From Nematostella vectensis (lineage: Eukaryota; Cnidaria; Anthozoa; Actiniaria; Edwardsiidae): a stretch of 64,000 bases of DNA. The notes below the pieces were generated by a model, which had not been told where the DNA came from, did not search any database, and worked only from the letters and a program-made list of their open reading frames with translations. This document shows, piece after piece, positions 44,201-56,200 of the stretch. The DNA lies in NCBI RefSeq assembly GCF_932526225.1, contig NC_064040.1:17612994-17676993 (forward strand), given 5' to 3'. Each line of letters starts with the position of its first letter. Positions within the stretch are counted from its first letter, which is position 1. Both the position numbers and the translations under genes were made by a program.

Positions 44201-47200
44201 CTATATTTCTTCATTTATAAACGGCATTTTTTTACGCACCATTCTCTGATCATTTCAAATTTCTTTAAAAATAGAAGGATATTTGCACCGAAGGAAGGGT
44301 GTAGAAGGATATTTGCACCGAAAACGTTTCGAATACTCATCAAAGCTCATATCTGTATCTAATGATGTGAATGCAAAAACATTAGCATTGGTTCGATAAA
44401 AATTTAATTTCTGAATTTTCTAATTTTTAATTTCTGAATCATGGAACAGTGAAGGGTGATGACAGTTCGCACTATAACCACTAAAATCTTTGGTAGCTTT
44501 TCTTTGAGAACAAAAACATGTGTAAATAAATATGATTGTATTGTTTTGCGACCTTTAGCTGATTATTTCTTTGAAGGGTGACGGCGAAAAAGAAGCAATT
44601 TTTCACAATTTTTTTTGCATTGCATTTTATATCTAGAAAAATAATAACAAGAACTTAAATATTTAAAGTTTTAGAGGGGGGAGTGTGATATTCTGGCTCC
44701 GCTTTTAGGCAATGCCCAAATCTATATGTCACTATTCTCACCGGCCTCATTAGTGCGAGTATATAAGATATCTCCCATAACTTAATACGAGCACAATGAG
44801 GCTGGTGAGGATTGTTTCACTACCTCGCATAACTCGCTTGAATGACGCTTTTCCAGCTGCAAACGGCTCAGTGGTAACAACCGCCTATAAAAGAAGATGG
44901 AAGCTTGATAGCGGAGCCTTCATAGGTATAGACAAATGGTATATAGCTATACTACTTTTTGGTCATCGCGCGGGCGCCCTGTGTTTATTCAATCTTTTTC
45001 TAGAAATGACTCTCAACTCTCGCTAATCTTCATACAACTTAGCACGCTCCATGCCCGAGGATCCAGCGAGCGCCCGCAAAGTACGCATGAGCATACTCAC
45101 GCGTAATACATCTTGTACACTGCTCTTTTCATATACCAACTTATTCACGCGTAAGACATCTTGTACACTGCTCTTTTCATGTATTGTATTCTCATATAAG
45201 AAAATACAGCACGACTTGCGTAAAAACACCCAAGCGAAACTACGAATTCGAACTTCGAATTGTGCGAGTCAAAGTCTGGTCTGAAATGTCAAAATCCGTT
45301 TAAATAAAAAAAAAATGAGTAGTATTTTAGTCTCAACGTATTGGAATTCTTCCTCACTAAATTTTCCTGCTTTGTTTTGCTCTAGTTCAGTTTTTTGTTA
45401 GCTTGTTGAACATGCGTGAGTCTGTGTGCTTGTATTTGTGTCCATGTGTGTCTCTTCGTCAGTTTACCATATCCATATAACATTTCAATACCCTCCCAGA
45501 ACTCAGCACTCCAGCTACTCCAGCTGTTATATGAAGATAACACTACTACAACGCGGTTCGCGGATCGCGTTGGCGCCGATTTGCGGCTCTTTGGTAGCGA
45601 GGCTTGGAGCCTCTGCTACCCAGGGTGTAAGATAACACAGAACAGAAAAAATATGTACAAGTAAGAAAAAGAACAAAATTTGAGTATAATAATAATAAAA
45701 AAGAGTAAAGTATTGGCTGAAAAAAAAATGTTTTTTTTTTTGCTTTATACTGATTAAAATTATACTATTCTTATTGCATGTAGACTCTGCTGTTTTCATT
45801 TTGGGTAGAAATAAAGCGGTTGCTTATGTATTCTATCTAAAATATTTGGCATACAAATATGCTATATATCTTTATATTATATATCAATAAATAATGAAGG
45901 GACTGCACAGGGGACAATGTTTGCGCTGTTAGCGAGTAAGGGGGCAGGGTGAGGGGGTGGTGATAGAAGTGGTGATAGGGGTGGTGATAGAAGTGGTGAT
46001 AGGGGTGGTGATAGAAGTGGTGATAGGGGTGGTGATAGAAGTGGTGATAGGGGTGGTGATAGAAGTGGTGATAGGGGTGGTGATAGAAGTGGTGATAGGG
46101 GTGGTGATAGAAGTGGTGATAGGGGTGGTGATAGAAGTGGTGATAGGGGTGGTGATAGAAGTGGTGATAGGGGTGGTGATAGAAGTGGTGATAGGGGTGG
46201 TGATAGAAGTGGTGATAGGGGTGGTGATAGAAGTGGTGATAGGGGTGGTGATAGAAGTGGTGATAGGGGTGGTGATAGAAGTGGTGATAGGGGTGGTAGT
46301 AGAAGTGGCACCTGTACAAAAAAGGGTACTCCTGCACTGCGTCTTGTGCCACTAAGGAAATCGGACGGAACGGTGGTCGAGATATCGGACATGAGTCCAT
46401 CCAACCAGGCTAGCGGGAGGCCTCGAAGATCTGCGTCTCTGCATCTAGGAAACAAATTAAAAACTTATATTGTAATTTACAGGTTTTGACTGCTGCGTTC
46501 GCACTAGAACCAAAAGTTGTTTATTTGCAAACTAGACCCTGCGCGCAGGGTTGACTGGGATACTTGAAGGATTGTATGTGCATTTGCAATTTAGGCCCCT
46601 GTGTTGTGACATGTATGACAAAAACAATGTTTTTTTCTACCATAAAAAAAACATTTGATTATAAAAGCACAAAATGTGTAATAACCGTATTTTAACACTG
46701 ATTGGGGAAAGAAACATAGGAAACAACAGCTTTCCAGGCGGGGAGAGGACTCCGTAAAAGTAAATGGGGGTTGGGGTTAAAATTGCTTTGACTGCCCTCA
46801 ATAGTTTACCATCTGTTAGGATTAAATTGGCTGTTACAACCAAAGTGAATCGTGAATACAAACAATATAACTCCATCCATTGTTTATGGCATTTATAATT
46901 TCACTTGTAAGGACAAAGGAAACAATAAGACCTCTTTATTCCTAGACAAAAACATTTCGGTGCCAAATGAGAGGGCTATATAGAATATCTGGATGTATAT
47001 CAGTAAATACTAAAAGCCCAAATATACGTGTTCGTGAACCAGAAGAATAAATACAAATACACCAAAAACTGGTATTCTACTTTGCCAGACTGAAGGAGTC
47101 TACCCTGACAAAGTCTTATTACAGACGAAAATTTGGCAGAGTCGAATATCAGTTTTTGGTGTATATGGACACCAAAAACTGGAAAAAGCTGGAATTTTTG

Positions 47201-50200
47201 TTTTTAAGACTTCTTCAGGGCAGACTGGAGTAGTCGAGTGCCCCCGTCTCGTGTAGAATCGCAAATCTTTCCACGATGGAATACGGGGTTAAAAATACAT
47301 TTTGATACGACTTTACATAAGAACATTATAGATGGCAAAGCTTTGATTGCATTTGCAGTAATAAAATTGTAAATCCTGCCTTTTCAACTTCACAAATAAA
47401 AACGATTCTCTGGTGAGATTTCAAATTTCAATATGGCAGACAGTAATCACATGCCGAGAAGTCTTAACAAGAATTAAAGTTTGGGCTTCCTGTGCACTCT
47501 GCAATTTTGCAGATTTGTTGGAGAACAGTTGCATATTATGACTGGGCTATAACAGATATCCTAGTAATTATAGCTTGCAGGTCCACTGAATTATTATCTC
47601 CGTGAAAACAAATTCAGGACAGTTTCAGGACCCTGCTACTTTCTTGAACGCAAAAAAGGTGCTATTTTGAAGAATTCGGGCATACATATGTGCTACATAC
47701 AATTCCAGGTGAGACTAGTTGGGGAGCATGTTGTGTTAAACCCATTTACCTCCATAGCACTTCACATAACTTCATAAAGCCAGTGTATGCCAGCTCAAAC
47801 GCTCCGCGATGTTTACTGGTCAGCAACACTGCAGTGAAGAAATCCCCGATCCTCTTGACCTGTACAAAAATGGTCTTTACAAAAAACGCTAGGATGAATA
47901 CTGATTAGAGAGGGGGAGCCATCCCTCTAATTCTTTTTAGTGTGTAAACAGGGTAGAGAGCTTTAAATACCACTACAACATGCAGTATAAAAAGATGTTG
48001 TTCAAAGCGATCACATAATTCTCCTTAGCTAAACCCTGACCTGATCCGCCGTCAGAAGACCTGAGTCATCAGAAACATTCTGTACCAGGTCTCCAAGGAG
48101 AAGTGCAACCTCCTTCATAGTGCGCCAACAGCATACGAGAAGGGCCTGGGACGAGGGCGTGAATACGGGACTTTTTTCAGCTGAGGCGGCAACAACATCA
48201 TCTTAAATAAAAAATAATGAAGTTTTGAGTTAGTAGCAGGCGAAACAGGCGTTTTGGTGATTGTATTGCAGGGCCTCGCTTTTGAAGTCCTGCAGCAGGA
48301 CTATTATAACCTAAACGTGTTACAAAGCGTAGGAAAGGAGATTACCATTAATGCTGTCATCAATCACATGACCTTCAGGAGAGGAACTGGTAACGACCGG
48401 AAAAACCAACTCAGCGACAACGAATAGCTCAGTCAGCAGCCTGGAAACTAGATGCTTCCAAGAACCTGCACTTTCCACATTTCTGAGAAAAATACGAATT
48501 ACATAAAAGTCTAAAAATTCATAAAACACTGCCGCTACCTGTCCTTGGCAAAACCATAAGTTGAGATACCCTTTAAAACCCTTTAAAGCTATAGCGACTG
48601 AGCACACATTTAGCTAGAAATCAAGTCTAAAATCTAATATCAATTCTAATCTAATTTCGCGGTTATATCTCTAATTTTTTTGTCGACTTGAGTTTGTTGC
48701 TGCCTGCTTTCTTGTAGGTTTCAGTTACGTTGGCACTCAAGGTTTTATTTTAATACAGTCAGAACCTGATTTTGTGGCCCATAAGGGCAAGAGACAAATC
48801 AAATTGATTGACTCACAAAGTGAGTGTCGTGTAATGAGCGCGCATGAAACGTTTTCCCGAAAATTTCACAAGGAGCCAGCCTTGAGGCAATAAACAACTT
48901 GTAGAGAAGGGAATCGTGAGAAATTGTGATTTCTCATGGGTATTTTATACGAAGATGACCATATACAGTTTAGGGTGCATGTTTTAGAAATGATCATCAA
49001 AATGATGTTTCCGTGTTTTTCTCCTTTTTCTCTTATACTATATATTTACATATTCGGCTAACTGTTGAATCACGTCAACTAACCTTAGATTCACGTGCGT
49101 GAGCAGTGTACGTAAGCAAAACACCGCGCCGTGCATTGGGGCACGTGCTGCCGCAAGAACGAGACTCTCATTGGCAACTGAGGCCTGTGACGTCAGGGTT
49201 GATAGGAGAGCAGACAATACGCTAAACGCTTGCCGCTGGTTGAGAGGATTGTCGGAGATCCTTGTGGTCTGTTAGTGAAGATGTAAAAATCATATAGCAG
49301 ACAGAGAAAAGACGTATATAAATCATATAGCAGAAAGAGAAAAGACGTATATAAATCATATAGCAGACAGAGAAAAGACGTATAAATCTAAAGCAGACAA
49401 AGAAAAGACGTACAAGTCATATAATTGACAGAGACAAGACCTATAAATCATACTCTATCATTAAACATATTACGGGTTACAAACGTTTTTTTTTTATTCA
49501 ATCACGTGAATTTCTCGCGCGCTACACTTCTTGTTAATGAAGTGGTCGTAGAGAACTGGGTTGCCAATCAAAAAGAACAACAGGAACGTGTTGGTTTGAG
49601 AAGCACAGCAACCATAACCAAGAAGTAACTAAACAAACCAAACAGCGAAATATTGCCACAAATTTCAAACTATTTTTTTATTTGCAAACAGACAAAAATT
49701 TTGAGATAAACAAACGAAGTGATCACTCTAAACACGGGCATGTGTTGCCTTGGCGCATTTGGTCGACCTTTGGGTCCCCAGCAAGGTAATCAGTGTTGAC
49801 CTTTGGGTCCACAGCAAGGTACACTGTTTACCTTTGGGTCCCCAGCAAGGTACTCAGTGTTTACCTTTGGGTCCCCAGCAAGGTACTCAGTGTTAACCTT
49901 TGGGTCCCCAGAAAGGTACTCAGTGTTGACCTTTGGGTCCCCAGCAAGGTACTCAGTGTTTACATTGGGTCCCCAGCAAGGTACTCAGTGTTTACCTTTG
50001 GGTCCCCAGCAAGGTACTCAGTGTTTACCTTTGGGCCCCCAGCAAGGTACTCAGTGTTTACCTTTGGGTCCCCAGAAAGGTACTCAGTGTTTACCTTTGG
50101 GTCCCCAGCAAGGTAATCAGTGTTTACCTTTGGGTCCCCAGCAAGGTAATCAGTGTTTACATTGGGTCCCCAGCAAGATATTCAGTGTTTACCTTTGGGT

Positions 50201-53200
50201 CCCCAGCAAGGTACTCAGTGGCACTCTCAGGATACAAAGGCACCATACAGCGGTCTACAAGGATCTTTAAGTACACGCTAGCTGTGGACGCGTCGACGGC
50301 GCGGGGACTGGTAACAAGTTGCTCTACCATCAAAAGCAAGGGTTCTAAGGACTCAGCACTCTAAAGACAAAACAAATTTAATTGGTTATAAAATGGCATA
50401 ACTCAACAGTTTGCAGAGAGGCGCACAACAAAAACTTCGGCTGTGGCATTTGTTAAACTCAATATTTTATCCATAATAACTTGTGCATAATAACTCGTTG
50501 CACGGCTAGGATTAAGTCGACCTGTGATGACGCTCAACGTGGTATTCCTTCTCTAATTGATTTCGTGGACAGATGCAGTCCCCAACATGGACGATCGATT
50601 AAGTAAAGTCTTAAAGAGTTGACATTTGGTATCCATTCATCCTGCTTGTTCATCTAAAGACCTGGATCCAACTTGCATTTTAATATCCAAACCTTAAAAC
50701 TCTTAATATTCAACCTTCTATGCATCATTTTATATACTCAAATAAGCAAATAAATAAAGCTGTTTAGGGTGGGATAGATAAAAGTTCAAATTGATTTTCA
50801 TTGGATTTATTTTGCAACGGAAATGCAAAAATTATTTAATTTTTCTGGCGGCAGTAAAAGATCCGTCACACAAGTCTGAAGCCCAGAGCGTAAATGTAGA
50901 AACATTATAAAAAAATATTAAAAAATAGAAAAATTATACTTCAAAGAATGAAAACACATAACGACGTTGACCAATACCTGAAATGGTAGAAAGTCACGTG
51001 GACATGACGTTAGCAGGTCGTATGCCAACTGTTTGTTGACGTCATATGTGTCGCTGAAGCATTTCATCAGGCCCCGGATGTTACAAGGGTGCATGACGTC
51101 ATGAAAATGAAACGAGCCATATTTGGAATCTGAGAAATATAAAGAGGTAACAGGGTGGGTAGATAAAAAAAAATACAAAACAAACTAGGTCGGATGCAAG
51201 TCTGGCGCAATGCTATTTTCTGCCCTTGCACTGAGGGAAAATGCAACTCTTATAATATGGTCTATGGTATAAGGTGGAAAAACCCTTTTTATATGGTCCA
51301 TGGTATGAGGTGGAAAAACCCTTTTTATATGGTCTGTGGTATAAGGTGGAAAAACCCTTTTTATATGGTCCATGGTATAAGGTGGAAAAACCCCAAGCTG
51401 TGCAGTCTTATTCGGGGTAAGTATGAGACAGAGAGGGGGTGGACCGTTACGTGGTACTCTTAGTGAATATAAATGCGAGAACATTCTGATTTTTCACAAT
51501 TTCACTGAACGATACTATCAGTCCGTCAAATCTTTTAATACTGCAATGTATGCTGGGTAATCACGAGACATCTTACCGCTGTCCGTGAATATGGAGGCGA
51601 GCAGCTTCAGTCCGTGAAGGGATGTAGTGAGACGTGCAAACGAGGCTCCAGGAAACAGTGATGAAAAGAGCAGGTTGCTGTACCATTGAAGGAAACGCTG
51701 CAAACAAGAAATATACAGCGCGAATTGCATGCTGGTTCGCCCAGTATTTATTGCGGTGTTTTTACATATTGTAAATCGACCAAAAAAAAAAACATCAACA
51801 AAGCGTTAGACATGCGTCGTTAAATGGTAACTAGAATATAGAAGGGAGAGAGCTTTTCTTGGAAGGTATTTCTTTGTTTAAAGTGTTTATTATGCATGTT
51901 CAGTCACACGGATGATGCCAATTGACGAAATATACAGCAAGAAAGCAGGAAAGAGATTTGGAGCATATGCGCACTCATACAAAAGAACTTCAAAAAGAGA
52001 TTAAAAAAAAAATAGAAAGCCACTATACTTATCGTGTAGACTTGAGAGAAGACAAGGCAAATAGCAAGCCACTGTACTTATCGTGTAGACTACAGAGAAG
52101 ACCAGGCAAATAGCAAGCCACTATACTTACCGTGTAGACGAGAGAGAAGAACAGGCACATAGCAAGCCACTATACTTACCGTGTAGACGAGAGAGAAAAC
52201 CAGGCACATAGCAAGCCACTCTACTTACCGTGTAGACGAGAGAGAAAACCAGGCAAATAGCAAGCCACTCTACTTACCGTGTAGACGAGAGAGACCAGGT
52301 ACATAGCAAGCCACTCTACTCATCGCGTAGACGAGAGAGAAGACCAGGCACATAGCAAGCCACTATACTTACCTTGTAGACGAGAGAGAAGATCGGGCAC
52401 ATAGCAAGCCACTCTACTTACCGTGTAGACGAGAGAAAACACAAGGCACATAGCAAGCCACTATACTTACGGTGTAGACGAGAAAGAAGACCAGGTACAT
52501 AGCAAGCCACTCTACTTCCCGTGTAGACGAGAAAGAAGACCGGGCATATAGCAAGCCACTCTACTTACCGTGTAGACGAGAGAGAAGACCGGGCACATAG
52601 CAAGCCAGTCTACATATCGTGTAGACGAGAGAGAAGATCGGGCACATAGCAAGCCACTCTACTCATCGTGTAGACGAGAGAGAAGACCAGGCACATAGCA
52701 AGCCACTATACTTACCGTGTAGACGAGAGAGAAGACCGGGCATATAGCAAGCCACTCTACTTACCGTGTAGACGAGAGAGACCAGGCACATAGCAAGCCA
52801 ATCTACTTACCGTGTAGACGAGAGAGAAAACCAGGCACATAGCAAGCCACTCTACTTACCGTGTAGACGAGAGAGAAGACCAGGCACATAGCAAGCCACT
52901 CTACTTACCGTGTAGACGAGAGAGAAGACCGGGCATATAGAAAGCCACTCTACTTACCGTGTAGACGAGAGAGACCAGGCACATAGTAAGCCACTCTACA
53001 TACCGTGTGGACGAGAGAGAAAACCAGGCACATAGCAAGCCACTCTACTTACCGTGTAGACGGGAGAGAAGACCAGGCATATAGCAAGCCACTCTACTTA
53101 CCGTGTAGACTAGAGAGAAGACCAGGCACATAGCAAGCCACTCTACTTACCGTGTAGAAGAGAGAGAAGATCGGGCATATAGCAAGCCACTCTACTTACT

Positions 53201-56200
53201 GTGTAGACGAGAGAGAAGACCGGGCACATAGCGAGCCAGTCTACATATCGTGTAGACGAGAGAGAAGATCGGGCACATAGCGAGCCACTCTACTTACCGT
53301 GTAGACCTGAGAGACCAGGCACATAGCAAGCCACTCTACTTACCGTGTAGACGAGAGAGAAGACCGGGCACATAGCAAGCCACTATACTTACCGTGTAGA
53401 CGAGAGAGAAGACCGGGCACATAGCAAGCCACTCTACTTCCCGTGTAGACGAGAGAGAAGACCAGGCACATAGCAAGCCACTATACTTACCGTGTAGACG
53501 AGAGAGAAGACCAGGCACATAGCAAGTCACTCTACTTACCGTGTAGACGAGAGAGAAGATCGGGCACATAGCAAGCCACTCTACTAACCGTGTAGACGAG
53601 AGAGAAGACCGGGCACATAGCAAGCCACTCTACTTACCGTGTAGATGAGAAAGAAGACCAGGCACATAGCAAGCCACTCTACTTACCGTGTAGAAGAGAG
53701 AGAAGACCAGGCACATAGCAAGCCACTCTACTTCCCGTGCAGACGAGAGAGAAGACCAGGCACATAGCAAGCCACTCTACTTATCGTGTAGACGAGAGAG
53801 AAGACCGGGCACATAGCAAGCCACTCTACTTCCCGTGTAGACGAGAGAGAAGACCGGGCACATAGCAAGCCACTCTACTTCCTGTGTAGACGAGAGAGAA
53901 AACCAGGAACATAGCAAGCCATTCTACTTACCGTGTAGACAAGAGAGAAGACCGGGCACATAGCAAGCCAGTCTACTTACCGTGTAGACGAGAGAGAAGA
54001 CCGGGCAAATAGCAAGCCACTCTACTTACCGTGTAGACGAGAGAGAAGATCGGGCACATAGCAAGCCACTCTACTTCCCGTGTAGACGAGAAAGAAGACC
54101 GGGCATATAGCAAGCCACTCTACTTCCCGTGCAGACGAGAGAGAAGACCAGGCACATAGCAAGCCACTCTACTTATCGTGTAGACGAGAGAGAAGACCGG
54201 GCACATAGCAAGCCACTCTACTTCCCGTGTAGACGAGAGAGAAGACCGGGCACATAGCAAGCCACTCTACTTCCTGTGTAGACGAGAGAGAAAACCAGGA
54301 ACATAGCAAGCCACTCTACTTACCGTGTAGACAAGAGAGAAGACCGGGCACATAGCCAGCCAGTCTACTTACCGTGTAGACGAGAGAGAAGACCGGGCAA
54401 ATAGCAAGCCACTCTACTTACCGTGTAGACGAGAGAGAAAACCAGGCATATAGCAAGCCACTCTACTTACCGTGTAGACTAGAGAGAAGACCAGGCACAT
54501 AGCAAGCCACTATACTTACGGTGTAGACGAGAAAGAAGACTAGGCACATAGCAAGCAACTCTACTTCCCGTGTAGACGAGAAAGAAGACCGGGCATATAG
54601 CAAGCCAATCTACTTCCCGTGCAGACGAGAGAGAAGACCAGGCACATAGCAAGCCACTCTACTTATCGTGTAGACGAGAGAGAAGACCGGGCACATAGCA
54701 AGCCACTCTACTTCCCGTGTAGACGAGAGAGAGGACCGGGCACATAGCAAGCCACTCTACTTCCTGTGTAGACGAGAGAGAAAACCAGGAACATAGCAAG
54801 CCACTCTACTTACCGTGTAGACTAGAGAGAAGACCAGGCACATAGCAAGCCACTATACTTACGGTGTAGACGAGAAAGAAGACCAGGCACATAGCAAGCA
54901 ACTCTACTTCCCGTGTAGACGAGAAAGAAGACCGGGCATATAGCAAGCCAATCTACTTCCCGTGCAGACGAGAGAGAAGACCAGGCACATAGCAAGCCAC
55001 TCTACTTATCGTGTAGACGAGAGAGAAGACCGGGCACATAGCAAGCCACTCTACTTCCCGTGTAGACGAGAGAGAAGACCGGGCACATAGCAAGCCACTC
55101 TACTTCCTGTGTAGACGAGAGAGAAAACCAGGAACATAGCAAGCCCTTCTACTTACCGTGTAGACAAGAGAGAAGACCGGGCACATAGCAAGCCAGTCTA
55201 CTTACCGTGTAGACGAGAGAGAAGACCGGGCAAATAGCAAGCCACTCTACTTACCGTGTAGACGAGAGAGAAGATCGGGCACATAGCAAGCCACTCTACT
55301 TACCGTGTAGACGAGAGAGAAAACCAGGCATATAGCAAGCCACTCTACTTACCGTGTAGACTAGAGAGAAGACCAGGCACATAGCAAGCCACTATACTTA
55401 CGGTGTAGACGAGAAAGAAGACCAGGCACATAGCAAGCAACTCTACTTACCGTGTAGACGAGAGAAAAGACCAGGCATATAGCAAGCCACTCTACTTACC
55501 GTGTAGAAGAGAGAGAAGATCGGGCATATAGCAAGCCACTCTACTTACTGTGTAGACGAGAGAGAAGATCGGGCACATAGCAAGCCACTCTACTTCCCGT
55601 GTAGACGAGAGAGAAGACCAGGCACATAGCAAGCCACTATACTTACCGTGTAGACGAGAGAGAAGATCGGGCACATAGCAAGCCACTCTACTTACTGTGT
55701 AGACGAGAGAGAAGACTGGGAAAATAGCAAGCCAGTCTACATATCGTGTAGACGAGAGAGAAGATCGGGCACATAGCAAGCCACTCTACTTACCGTGTAG
55801 ACCTGAGAGACCAGGCACATAGCAAGCCACTCTACTAACCGTGTAGACGAGAGAGAAGACCGGGCACATAGCAAGCCACTATACTTACCGTGTAGACGAG
55901 AGAGAAGACCGGGCACATAGCAAGCCACTCTACTTCCCGTGTAGACGAGAGAGAAGACCAGGCACATAGCAAGCCACTATACTTACCGTGTAGACGAGAG
56001 AGAAGACCAGGCACATAGCAAGTCACTCTACTTACTGTGTAGACGAGAGAGAAGATCGGGCACATAGCAAGCCACTCTACTAACCGTGTAGACGAGAGAG
56101 AAGACCGGGCACATAGCAAGCCACTCTACTTACCGTGTAGACGAGAAAGAAGACCAGGCACATAGCAAGCCACTCTACTTACCGTGTAGAAGAGAGAGAA

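Noticed and set aside
44796-45026. Plus-strand ORF of 76 codons in THADA intron 16
   Set aside because: No domain, no splice context, opposite to the gene. Treated as chance.
45500-45640. Possible SINE or gene fragment around the gaggcttggagcctctgcta motif
   Set aside because: It has a short palindromic, GC-rich block but no second copy in the window and no coding frame that fits THADA. It cannot be classified from this sequence alone.
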